A DNA stretch of 30,381 nt from contig QXCR01000248.1 of assembly GCA_004380135.1 (NCBI GenBank), positions 1 through 30,381 of the forward strand, read 5' to 3'. This DNA is from Stemphylium vesicarium (Eukaryota; Ascomycota; Dothideomycetes; Pleosporales; Pleosporaceae). The notes beneath the pieces are model-generated. The model did not search any database and was not told where the DNA came from. It was given only the letters and a program-made list of their open reading frames with translations. Made by a program: the position numbers and the translations under genes. Each line of letters begins with the position of its first letter. Position 1 is the stretch's first letter. This document shows positions 19,601 through 29,217 of the stretch, one piece after another.

Positions 19601-21826
19601 AAATTTAATAAATACCTTTCTTACTATTAATATATCTAATATAACTATTAGATCTTCTTATATAAGCGTAAGGTATTACTCCTTACTAACTATAGATATA
19701 TTTATAGCGCCTATATCTAATAAGATTCCTTAGTATATAGATTATATATAGCGATCCTTAAGTAGGAACTATAACGCTAGTGCTAATAGCGCGTCTTAGC
19801 TATATCTATCTTTGCTAGAGATATAGTGTAAGAACGCTTAGTCTGCAAGGCATTACTCCTTAAAGAACTAGTGTTCAAAGTATTGCTAGTCGCTAGTGCT
19901 GTCGTCGTTGTCGCTATCCTCGCAGTCTTCTTCTCTCTAGCCTCTCTAGTTGTACTAGCTAGTGTGCTTAATGCCTTCATACTCTGCAAGATGTACTGAG
20001 AAGTCCTTAGGTGGCGGTGCACCTGTGAAGTACAGCGTAGAGAAGAACTGCGCGCGTGCAGCTTTACGCTCGTCGTCTGTGTGGTTGGTAGACCAGCATC
20101 CCTCTTTCTGGCACATAAAGCACTTCTTCTTCTAGCGTGGCTTAAATTCACGTCTATTATTAAAGCGGTATTCGCCTCTTTAAAATGCACCTCTAGATCT
20201 AACTTTACCTTAAAATCTACCTTAAATTCTTCTATTACTATTATATTAGCAGTCTAGATAGTATTAATTCTCTATAACTATTTATACTATATACTACTAT
20301 ACTAGATATATCTTAACTATAGAACGTAGATCTAAGAAGAGACTCTTATAGATAGTAGCTAGTTTAAATAGTACTATCTTAAGTTCTAGTACTCTATAGT
20401 AGGCGTTAATAATAGTAGTATAGAGAGTATCCTTACTATTAAAGTTCTTTCTAAGTGCGTATTAGTATAGCTATAGCCTATTAAGGAGAATCTATAGGAC
20501 CTTATATAGCCTCTTCTTAGGATTCTCTATATAGGTGCGAGTAAAGGTTATAGTTATCTAGTCTATATAGTAGTGCTAGTAGTAGACGTCGTGGTTAAAG
20601 TGGTTCTTAATTACTATATACGCACTAGTAAAGCTATCGTCTCTCTCTATAACCTATATATAGAATATCTCTACACGTCTAGTAAGGATCTAGGGAAAAA
20701 CTACGTAGAACTACTCTTCTTTTATATCTACTTACTAGTAGATACTAAAGAATACCTTAATCTTATTATTAAGTAAATCGTACGTATTATTTATATACTT
20801 ATTACTATTATCTTAAAGTTTAGAGAACTGCGTAATTATATTTACGTTAAGCTAGTTATTATAGGACTATTATAGTAGCAGCGTCTTATATAGGTCGTGA
20901 GGAAGTGCAGGCGGTCTATTAGGTACGACAATTGTTGGCTGTTGCGGAAATGGCGTGAATTCGCGATACGCAGTCGCTGGCTGTCGTACGTAAGCTTCTA
21001 GTCGCCATTGCTGTGCTCGGTCGTCTTGGGCCCACTATTGTCGAGGTTGATATCCTCTAAGCGCACCGCTTATGTACGGCGACTTAGAATCGACAGTATT
21101 CTAGTGTACTAGTTGTGGCTCCTAGCCTCGAGTGCCTTGTCTTACTTCGTACTACTCGCCTTGTTGTAGGCTCTAAGAGACCTGCCACGACGGCGGTGGT
21201 TGCATGTGTGACTGCGGTTGACGTGTGTTAGTTAGTAGGCTAGCCTACTGCGGTTATTTAGCTGTGGTATTTATCCGTTACGTATTCTATTAGCGTTTAT
21301 ACGCTCTTAACTAGTAGTTAAACTCTATTGCTTTAAACTCTATAGGGTTCTATTTAGGGGAGTTTTCTATAGCTAGTATCTTATATATAGAATTAACTAC
21401 CCTTATATAGTTATTACTAGTATAGATTCTTCTATATTATATTACTATCTTAAGAGTCTTAAGAGTACTTTACTTAATCTTATAGAATAGTTCTCTTATT
21501 TATTCTTTAAAGTCTACTTTAAAGTTATTAAAAAGCTTATTATTCTAGACTATTACTATATAGTAGTCGTAGACTATCTTAGCGACCTAGGTCGTTACGT
21601 ATGTCTTATTAGCGTCTGCTAGTGCGGGTATATCCTAGAGAGATATATTAATAAAATTAAGTCTAACTATATATAGACAGTGTCTTATTAGATGCTTAGC
21701 GGTGAACTTTGCTCCTAGGGACGCAGCTTTCCCGCGTTCGCTTATGCCGTGCTCTAATAGTTCGTTAAGCAGTTGGTCTTAAACAGCAGCGTTTTCATCG
21801 CTAGAGCTGCTCTCGTTGTCCGCCAT
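16622..21826 (-). pseudogene. Copia gag-pol polyprotein pseudogene
   Basis: Minus-strand order matches the Copia plan. ATG at 21826 gives MADNESSSSDENAAV, then QLLNELLEHGISERG. A gag knuckle KKCFMCQKEGCWSTNH lies near 20140-20100. The integrase zinc region follows, with LYRRFRYLAITRLVKLL and a later histidine/cysteine pair turned to Tyr, near 19330-19210, then ILIDVIYLSSKP (start of the integrase core) near 19140. A basic AT-hook-like RRRGRPLGSKNKR falls inside an open 80-residue stretch (18376-18134). The reverse transcriptase has STYDLCLLITNSD and TDDTLML (the fungal TDD version of the YVDD site) near 17670-17530. RNase H has IDSYSLYECLIKLRTTKKKR and INSDNNPIDAFTKAS near 16860-16670. Many stops at RIP sites show it is dead. 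Confidence 0.9.
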
Positions 21827-22191
21827 CGTGCCGACGGGTATCGAGGCGTTGTCTTGAGTTGTTTAGCTAGATTGTCGTTTCCAGCGCTTGTTATTGTACG
21901 TGATCGGATCGTCCGGGGACGCTCGTACGGTTGGCTGACACTCTGTAGTTGTCCCGAGACTTCTCGCGTCAGGATTCTAATAGTCTGCCTTTGTGCGTTA
22001 CTAACGCACTATAATTAAGCTTCGGCCTAAATTAGTAGCTATAGAGAGAGGTTTTAATTACTATGCGTTATCTCTATCTTACTCTATTCTTAGCATATAT
22101 TATATTATCCTAAGACTTCTTACGTTAGGATATTAATAGTCTATCTCTTCTACCTTACTATTCTATAATCGCTTAAGTAATTACTAATTAG

Positions 22192-22393
22192 TATTAGAAG
22201 GCTTATTAGTAAAAGGAAATAATAATAGCTATAAATGCATTCTATATAATATTAGTTAACTTGTTCTTATTGCTACGTGAGGGTGCTACGGACGTATACA
22301 TGATCTGAGATGAGTAGAGCCGACGTAGGATCGAGTCGGCTCGTTGGGCAGCGCTGAGGCGCCGACGTACCTACTGATACTCATGATCCGACA
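22192..22393 (-). repeat. 5' LTR of the Copia element
   Basis: 202 bp, paired with 16309-16510. Here the inner edge (22192 to about 22260) is RIP-altered (TTATTAGTAAAAGG against CACTAGTGAAAGG), while the outer 130 bases are intact, ending CATGATCCGACA. It is followed by TAAAC. Confidence 0.93.
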
Positions 22394-22398
22394 TAAAC

Positions 22399-22564
22399 TC
22401 TAATAATACTCTATAGTTATTAACTAAGATAATAGTATTTTAATATAGATATATTAATAAGATTTTAAGTTAACTATATAAAATAAACTTATATAAAGTA
22501 GAAATAATCTTAATACTTCTAGTAATTCTTTAAATAAAGCTGTTTGAATTCATAATGAGTTATA
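22399..22564 (+). mobile_element. Ty3/Gypsy gag fragment gamma, right half
   Basis: Continues 15956-16308 after the Copia element and aligns with 11440-11605 of fragment beta up to the shared ATAATRAGTTATA, where element D begins at a TA. The match on both sides proves that Copia and D are insertions into Gypsy. Confidence 0.7.
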
Positions 22565-22934
22565 ACGTAAACCACCACTAAGCTGGTAAAAAATGCTTAG
22601 TAGCCCTAACTTATATTACACATCTTCAAATTAATCGCTATGAAATAAATAGCCTATATATATTACACTTAAATCTAATTTAGAAGATAACTTTATATTT
22701 TTTTTATAAACGTTCGCGTATTATGTCCTATCCTACTATAGTTCCTATAGCGCCGTAGAGCTAGTTAAGCTAGTTCTTAATTACTACTACCACGAGCCTT
22801 CTTAGATCGCTGAGGCGCTGCGGACGCCTTAGCGGTTACTTGCGCTACTGCAATTCTATACTCTATAGTGCCCCCGTGCTAGATCCGCTTGCGCTTAGTT
22901 GTTACTACTAATTACTTTTTAACCTTATAGATCC

Positions 22935-23135
22935 TGTGATGGGCTACGCCCTAAAAATGAATGCGCTACGCCTAAGTGGGGCTACGCTAAGGCCTAAGAG
23001 TTAAGAGACCTTAGATAACGATAATAAGTACTAACTATACTAAGATAACGCCTATGCTTTATTATCTTATGCTAGCATTTTAGCTAAATAGGCGTACTGT
23101 GTAGTCGTACGCTGGGCTGTCGCCCGCCTATTATA
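22935..23135. mobile_element. 201-bp solo-LTR-like insertion (copy 2, inverse to copy 1)
   Basis: Starts TGTGATGGGC and ends GCCTATTATA (RIP form of GCCCATTACA), the reverse complement of 1546-1748. It is flanked by GATCC (22930-22934) and GATCT (23136-23140), a 5-bp duplication in which one C followed by A became T. It interrupts the C-terminal part of transposase D. It differs from copy 1 almost only by transitions of the RIP type. Confidence 0.8.
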
Positions 23136-23818
23136 GATCTAAGTAGCTTAAAGCGTATTTTAGTATAGTATTAGCTTATTACTTATTATAAACTAAAAGA
23201 AACTAGTCTAAGCTATAATAAGTAAGTAAGTATAAGACTCATCTATAAGCTTTAACTAAGATCTAAACTTACACGTATTACTTAGAGTCTTTAACTACTA
23301 TAGTATTTTTGAAAGAAGAGATTCTATTAGAGTACGTAACTATACTTTAAAATAATCTAATACTACTTATATATTAATAGAGACTATCTCTAATACTTTA
23401 AAGGCCTTAGAGACTTAGCGCGCTAACGCGTGTTCTATATTAAAAAGGAAGGCTTTCTTCCCACCTCCAAAAACGTATTTTTTGATAAATTTATAGAGAA
23501 GAACTACTATAACGTGCTAGAAGTACTTACACTTTAGTAATAAAACGTAGACTATATTTAGTAGCTATAGAATTTATAATAAGTCAGCTAGTATATAGAG
23601 AGTTAGAATCTTATATTTAAGATAGTAGTTCTTAAAATCCTAGTTAAAGTAGCTCTTATAGCTATCTAGAATAAGTAGCTAGTATACTTCTACTTAGCGC
23701 GCTTTTATATACTCGTTAAAGTGCTTTAACTACTCTAGACTAAGCGTATTATTAGTTTAGCTATTCTCTAATACTAAGAGCTTCTAATTACGTAGTATAT
23801 CTTCCTTCTTATACTACG

Positions 23819-24284
23819 TGTTACAGATAACAAGCAACGGCCTCTCCTGGACGAAGGATGCGATGTTGGCAGCCAACAGTCGCACAAACCGTCAGGTAAT
23901 GATTAGCGCGGGGCGCGCGGATCACGTGACTAGCATCCCGCCAAGATAGGACCTCCGGGAGGCTACTGCATGAAGGGAGGCTAGCGCCCTCCTAAACCTC
24001 CCGCTTAGCAGGGAGGCACGGGAGGACACAGGAATTAGCGATAAGGATATAAGAATAGAAAGGTTTTATTATTTCTCTAGTTATAGTTAACTTTTATAGT
24101 TATATCTCTTACCTAGATTACTAACTAGTTATTCTATTGCTTATATAGAATTAAATTGTCTTTACCTAAATACCTACTATCCTACTTAGTCGCTAGACAA
24201 CTCTACGGGCCTACCGCCATACAATACCTCGCCTGCCTTAGTACGGACCAGGAACAGAGAAGTGTCGCCGAACCCCGTATAACA
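23819..24284. mobile_element. 466-bp solo LTR with perfect 5-bp duplication
   Basis: Ends TGTTACAGATAACAAGC and CCCCGTATAACA, flanked by CTACG on both sides (23814-23818 and 24285-24289). The transposase D frame continues on both sides, confirming an insertion. The first 210 and last 110 bases are GC-rich and unmutated, including repeated CCTCCCGGGAGG-like arms around 23950-24025; the middle (24045-24165) is AT-rich with few CA/TG. No coding sequence. It is unrelated to the other LTRs here. Confidence 0.9.
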
Positions 24285-24750
24285 CTACGCTAATATATAG
24301 ACGCGTCCTTTATAGATAATAAAAGGTAAAGTTATATACTTAGTAGCGTAGATACTTTAGATAATCATAACCTACTTAAAATTACTTAGCTAGATTAGCT
24401 CTAGTTAAGCGCGTCTCTTTATACCTATAATAACCTTTATTATGCTAATAACGCGTATCTAGAAACTAGTCTTAATAAAGTTATGTATATTATTATTATT
24501 ATAGATACTATACTTAGCTTTAGTATCCTCTACTAGTATAAACTACGCCCTAATTATCTCTAGATCTTCTTATAGTATTCTCTACCTATACTTTACTTAA
24601 TTAAAGGCTATTTCAAGCTTAGCTAAACGCGCTATAAAGTAATTAGGCTAGTTCCTACCTACAGGCTCGCTACTACGTATAGCTAGCATTTTATTAGCTG
24701 TATCTACCACCTCGCATAGCTAGGGCGCGAATTCTCGCAAATTAAGGTTA

Positions 24751-26435
24751 ACGTACTTCATAAGCGAGTGGCCGGCACAAGCGAGTGGCCGGACTTTGCC
24801 AAGACCTCACCAAAACTACGACTGTGCACGACCGTACGACACTATTAAGAATTGTAACTTATATTTATAGTAGGCTAATCTATTTAAAATCTTCTACTCT
24901 ATCTAGCTTATATATATATAAGTTATATTCTACCTTACTATAGCGTCTATAGCGTCTTTAAGATAGTTTACTTACTTTAACACGCACTCTTTTTTTTACT
25001 TTCTTTTTATTACTACGCGCTCTAAACTTCTTTAGAGCTAATAGTTAAAGACTCTTTTTAAGAATAAGAATTTTTTTTTTATATCTACTTTTTTTATATA
25101 ATTTATATTACATAGCTACTTTATTAGCTACTTTAAGTTTAGTACTATATTTAGTTATTAATATTAGAGAGTATGCTATTATCTCTACCCTCTTTATAAG
25201 CTTCTTAACTACCTTAACTATTAAGTTAGTAAGCTATCTATATATCCTTAAATTCTCTCTTAAACTAGCTTTAATTATAACTTTAATATTAAGATATTAC
25301 TTAGAATTTACGAATACTAAAAATAGTCTATAATAGTAGGTAATAGTAGAGTATATAAGTAGATATTAAGCGTTAATATTATAGCTTTTAAATTAAGTAG
25401 AGCTAAGTTAGCGCCTTAGAAGCCTCTTAAGATATTACTCTTTATAATTAAAGTGCTATAAGTAGTAATAAAGTATAGTAAGAACTCTATTTTAGTAATA
25501 CGAGTAATCTTATTACGCATTAGCTTCTTAGCTTAGTACCTATACTCCCTCTTTAGCAGCGCAAAATACCTAACGTTAAGCGGCTATAGTAGGTGTAATG
25601 AATGCGGAGGTATATAGAGGGTAATCATCTTCTTCTTCTTATAGAGCTGGTATAAGTTAATTAAGCTATAGCTTTTATAACTATTAAGAACTAGTAAGTA
25701 ATAGCTACTAATAACTCTTCTTTTCATATACTTATTAAAGTACTTTAGCTACTTAATATTAAGCTTATTTATTATTTAACTATTCTTAGAGGCCCTAATA
25801 ACTTAGTATTAAAATAAGTCTTTCTTCTTATACTAGGCTAAGAAGTAGTACTTATTAGTAAAGATAATAAAGAGTAAAATTACTTACTTTATTACGTTAA
25901 TATATTAAATAGCTATAATTTACTTTTAGTTATTCTACTATATTATCTTTAGCTATTTATAACGCTCTACTACTATAATTACTAATTTAGTTAAGATTAC
26001 GCCTATTATAAAGCTTATCTTATTAAAGTTATACGTGTCTTTATCTAGAATACTATACTTAGTATTTTTAATTTATACTAGGTAGAATTAGCCTTCTATA
26101 ATCTTATAATTCTTATTAAAAGCTTAACTATAGTTATACTTTTAATTTAACTTTACTTTAAGCTCTTAAAAGCGCTTCATAAAGTTAATAGTCTAATTTT
26201 TATTAACTAGATTCTATTTATAGATATAGAGTAAGGAATTAGCTATCTCTTTTATGTTATTAAGCTAAGATAAGTATTCTTACTCTAATAGCTTTAGAAT
26301 ATATCTTATAATTATTATTTCTTTAGATTCTTAAAGAGCTGTTAATCTAGGCGCATAATTACGTAAAGACATTACATGTTAGGAGAGATGTGGTGAGGTC
26401 TTGGCAAAGTCCGGCCACTCGCTTATGACCTACGT
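24751..26435 (-). mobile_element. Fot1/Pogo-type DNA transposon, element B
   Basis: Same family as element A in inverse orientation, flanked by TA (24749-24750 and 26436-26437). The left terminal repeat starts ACGTACTTCATAAGCGAG and has two copies of the 17-bp AAGCGAGTGGCCGGCAC unit; the right end has one. Its 1685 bp is shorter than A. Apart from the insertion in A, the main difference is a deletion of about 165 bp just after the transposase start codon. Confidence 0.88.
24880..26372 (-). pseudogene. Pogo/Fot-type transposase pseudogene of element B
   Basis: On the minus strand from the start codon at 26372, the N-terminal helix-turn-helix part is deleted (the junction runs from ATGTC straight into the sequence matching about 8490 of element A). 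The DDE core is legible near 25700-25560: KYFNKYMKRRVISSYYLLVLN (split here by RIP changes), then YIPPHSLHLLQPLNVRYF, the third acidic region with N for D, then LRNKITRITKIEFLLYF-like text. Stop near 24880. RIP stops and the deletion make it inactive. Confidence 0.83.
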
Positions 26436-26437
26436 TA

Positions 26438-26552
26438 ACTAAGATCTAAACTTATAAATATTACTTAAAGTCTTTAATTATTATAGTATCTTTAAAAGAA
26501 AAGTTCCTAATAAGATATAAAGCTATACTTTAAGGTAATTTAATATAGCTTA
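26438..26552 (-). mobile_element. Fragment of a D-like transposase C-terminus
   Basis: Aligns with 23247-23355 of element D (shared AACTAAGATCTAAACTTA start, then ATTACTTA.AGTCTTTAA and ACTATAGTAT). It is bounded on the left by element B and on the right by element C, each at a TA. It belongs to another D-family copy, not to the missing N-terminus of D. Confidence 0.65.
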
Positions 26553-26554
26553 TA

Positions 26555-28403
26555 ACGTAAAGCACCACCGAGACGGCCACACCACCGAGACGGCCACTTT
26601 TTCTTGGCACCGCGAACACCACGTATAAACAGCGATGCAATTATAACGTATACTAATTTTAGATTAATAAGAGGGTAGAACTAAACTTATTCTTTAGGCC
26701 TTTACCTTATATTAATTTTAGACCCTATAACGCGCTATTACTATTTTTAGCGCATAATATTAGTAGCTCTCTAACTAACTCTATAAAATCTAATTTTAAT
26801 ATAAAGTACTACTAAATAGCTAAAAACTCTATATAATAGAAGAGTAAATAATTATATAATATCTTCTTAAGCTTAGTTTGCGAAAGTTTACCCCCCTAGC
26901 TATAAGAGGTAGTAGATATTATAGATAAACTACTAGCCGTACGCGGTAGGATACCTATTAGTAAGAACTAAGTAGAGCGCTTTATTTAGCGTATAGAGGA
27001 GCTTAAGATAGTCTTTAACTAAGTAAAGAATTACTAGAGAATATTCTAAAAGGACTTAGAAATTATTAGCGCCTAGTTTAAGCTTATATAAGAGATAAAA
27101 GTAAGTATAAAGTTCTTAATAATAATATCTATAATTTTTATAAGATTAACTTCTAAATAGGCGTTATTAGCTTAATAAAGTTAGTTATAGATTTAGAACG
27201 TTATATAAGACTAAACTTTATCTAGCTAAGTAATAGAAAGTAAGTTATAGTAATCTAGAGTATCTACGCTATAAGCTATACTATTTTACCCTTTATTATC
27301 TATAAAGGGCGTATTTATATTTCTACTTAGTATAAGAAGAAGAATATCCTATATAACTAAAAGCTCTCTATATTAGAGAATAGGTAGATAAATAATTAGC
27401 TTAGCTTTAAGTAATTAAAGCACTTTAATTAGTATATAAAGTCGCGTTAGAAGAGGTTATATAAGCTACTTATCTTAGATAGCTATAAGAGCTATCTTAA
27501 CTAAGATTTTAAGGACTTCTACTTTATATAGAAGATTCTAACTCTCTATATACTTACTTACTTATTATATATACTTTAGCTACTTAATATAGTATATTTC
27601 TTGCTATTAAAACTAAAGTACTTCTAATGCGTATAAGACTTAATATCGCGATACGTCTTCTATATTAATAAAGAAGGCTTCCTTTTAGCCTTTAAAGACG
27701 CGTTTTTTAATATATTTATATATAAGAATTATTAGAAGGCCTTTAAGATAGTAGAGCTAGTTCTTATTAATATATAGAGAGTTCTTAATCGCCTTAAAAT
27801 CTATCTTTATACGCTATTATATATAGCCTTACTAGAATTACCCTAGTAGTCTTATATACTAAGTAATATATACGAATTTAGCTTATAAGCAAGGCTTATA
27901 AGCGATGCTATTATATAATTGCTAGAAGAAGCTAGAGGAGGCTTCTCAAAGCTTGTTAAAGGAGCTGAGGAGATGCTACACTAAAACGCTATATAAGCTA
28001 CTCGCATCTATAAGCTTGAAGAGCAATTAGCAGCGATAACTAAGCGTAAAACTCGGAAGAGAAAGCAGGTCTAGCACGGCGGCACGATAGAGTACGGTGC
28101 AGCAGCATTGTCTATAGCTAAAAGTATAGCTATAGATAGTATAGTGTTAAAAAGAGTACGTAGTAGTAATAGTTAAGAAAGAGCCTTACTAGCTTAACGG
28201 CGCTATAGTAACTATAGTAAGACTAAGTATAACGCCTATATATACTAAAATAATATAGAAGAAGGTTCTAAATCTATTATAAGTGTGTCGTACGTAGAAT
28301 CTATAAATAATATTAAGTAATTAACTATTTCGTATGTGGTGTTCGCAATGCCAAGAAAAAGTGGCCGGCTTGGTGGTGTGGCCGGCTCGGTGGTTCTTTA
28401 CGT
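26555..28403 (+). mobile_element. Fot1/Pogo-type DNA transposon, element C
   Basis: Terminal inverted repeats ACGTAAAGCACCACCGAG (left) and the complement ending CGGTGGTTCTTTACGT (right). Each holds two copies of a 17-bp unit ACCACCGAGACGGCCAC (left form) and then CTTTTTCTTGGC. TA precedes the left end (26553-26554), but the right flank is CA, not TA. 1849 bp. The ends are GC-rich and unmutated; the interior is RIP-saturated except for a patch near 27940-28110. Confidence 0.88.
26642..28180 (+). pseudogene. Pogo/Fot-type transposase pseudogene of element C
   Basis: Shifting frames with RIP stops give ADKLLAVRGRIPISKN (DNA-binding half, about 26915-26970), KDLEIISA, NNNIYNFYKINF (first acidic block, about 27120-27155), RKVIVIQSIYA-like text, LPFIIYKGRIYI, then KHFN.YIKSR, LLILDSYKSYLN (second acidic site, about 27465-27500), and LQLLNIVYFLLLKLKYF near 27580. 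A well preserved tail follows with LLEEARGGFSKLVKGAEEML, LEEQLAAITKRKTRKRKQV and HGGTIEYGAAAL (27920-28115). The tail is shared with element D (RKRKRI.HGGTIEY), so C and D belong to one family. At least one frame shift near 27085. The start position is a guess. Confidence 0.83.
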
Positions 28404-28700
28404 CATTATTATTATTATTTTCATTATTATTATTGCTATTATTATTGTTGTCATTATTATGGTTATTATTGTCATTATTATTATTATTATTGTTATTATT
28501 ATTGTTATTGTTATTATTGTTATTATTATTATTGTTGTTATTATTATTGTTATTATTATTCTTGTAATTATTGTTATTATTACTGTTATTATTGTTATTA
28601 TTATTGTTATCACTGTTATTATTATTGTTGTTATTATTATTATCCTTTTTATGGTTATAATTATTACTTTTATGATTATTGTTATTACTATTACTATCTC
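28404..28700. repeat. Imperfect ATT/GTT microsatellite
   Basis: About 300 bases of ATT triplets with interspersed GTT, TCATT and CTT variants, starting directly at the right end of element C. The long leucine- or isoleucine-rich open frames here are products of the repeat, not genes. TG and CA dinucleotides are frequent, so this stretch has not been through RIP. Confidence 0.93.
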
Positions 28701-28742
28701 CTATACTACTACTCTAAAGAAATATTAGTAAAAGAAAAAGAT

Positions 28743-28772
28743 TAACGTGCGCCACTAGTAAGCGGCCCACAC
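28743..28772. repeat. Orphan Fot-type terminal repeat
   Basis: TA followed by ACGTGCGCCACTAGTAAGCGGCCCAC, which resembles the ACGTACTTCATAAGCGAGTGGCCGG end of elements A and B. It is cut off where the LTR begins at 28773. Short match, so only tentative. Confidence 0.35.
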
Positions 28773-29217
28773 TGTGAAGGTCCGTCCTGAGAGGGTCTTA
28801 GGGTTAATTCTTAGGAATAAGCTAGGCGCGTAATAAATAAGCTAAGTTAAGTATTATATAAAAATAAATAAATAACTTTAAAATTTAAGAGTTAAGTACT
28901 AATCTTTAGATTTTAAAGTTAAATATAGTAATTATAAGGCTATACTATCTAGTAGCTATATATTTATATAATAGTTATAGGAACTCCTAATAATAGTAGA
29001 TTATAACTCCTAGTAATAGTTATAATAGTTATAATTACTTCTAGCGATAGTCGTAGTAGCTATAATTACTTCTAGTAATAGTTCTTAGCGTAGTTATTAG
29101 TTGCGTAACTACTAATAGTTAGCATTTTATAGGATCGCTATTCTAGTCTTACTTATATGGCGTAATTATAGCGTAGTTATAGCGTAATTATAAGCGTTTT
29201 AACTTTAGGTTGTAATA
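28773..29217 (-). repeat. Full-length Gypsy LTR copy (445 bp)
   Basis: Starts TGTGAAGGTCCGTCC and ends at a RIP form of GGTTGTAACA; on the minus strand this is TGTTACAACC...CTTCACA. It aligns along its length with 1295-1916 without the 203-bp insertion, and shows the empty site at about 29010-29025. Both halves are RIP-altered except for the first 55 bases. No 5-bp duplication is seen (CACAC left, CTATT right), so it is either an eroded solo LTR or part of a larger rearranged copy. Confidence 0.75.

Larger units (their letters stand above)
16309..22393 (-). mobile_element. Complete Ty1/Copia LTR retrotransposon (6085 bp)
   Basis: Two 202-bp LTRs (16309-16510 and 22192-22393) start TGTTGGAAGGCTCACTAG and end GATCCGACA before mutation. 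The element is flanked by a perfect 5-bp duplication TAAAC (16304-16308 and 22394-22398). Its gag-pol reads on the minus strand, so the 5' LTR is the right-hand one. It lies inside a Gypsy gag copy whose two halves match 11310-11440 and 11440-11600. The interior is a patchwork of RIP-saturated and nearly untouched blocks (for example 18240-18380, 19830-20110, 20890-21240 and 21690-22010). Confidence 0.95.
22565..24748 (-). mobile_element. Fot1/Pogo-type DNA transposon, element D (interrupted)
   Basis: The left end after a TA reads ACGTAAACCACCACTAAGCTGG, related to the terminal repeat of element C. The transposase lies on the minus strand. Two foreign insertions split it: 22935-23135 (201-bp solo LTR) and 23819-24284 (466-bp solo LTR). 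At the right the sequence meets element B at a TA (24749-24750). What follows B is not the missing D start, so D lacks its right terminal repeat and the transposase N-terminus. Confidence 0.82.
22775..24748 (-). pseudogene. Pogo/Fot-type transposase pseudogene of element D
   Basis: Minus strand from 24748: LREFAP, DTANKMLAIRSSEPVGRN (CENP-B/Tc5-type DNA-binding half), LVEDTKAKYSI, then NFNKTSF (first acidic block), SNFKQVMIIQSIYAT and LPFIIYKGRV up to the 466-bp insertion. Beyond it come LKHFNEYIKARQVEVY, LLILDSYKSYFN (second acidic site) near 23690-23650, LQLLNIVYILLLK near 23580, and FKVLEIVSINI near 23380. The C-terminal tail RKRKRI.HGGTIEY and RSKKARGSSN lies at about 22900-22780, beyond the 201-bp insertion. 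Stops at former CAA/CAG/TGG codons mark RIP; the C-terminal patch is GC-richer and nearly intact. Confidence 0.85.

Noticed and set aside
19783..20190. 135-residue minus-strand open frame as an independent gene
   Set aside because: It is an alternate frame over the Copia gag knuckle region; the frame with KKCFMCQKEGCWSTNH and the following acidic tail is the meaningful one.
21773..22018. 81-residue plus-strand open frame
   Set aside because: It is antisense to the start of Copia gag (MADNESSSS on the minus strand) and has no motif of its own.
28334..28728. Long leucine-rich or isoleucine/valine-rich open frames on both strands
   Set aside because: They are translations of an ATT/GTT microsatellite in different frames; there is no sequence complexity, start context or homologous domain.
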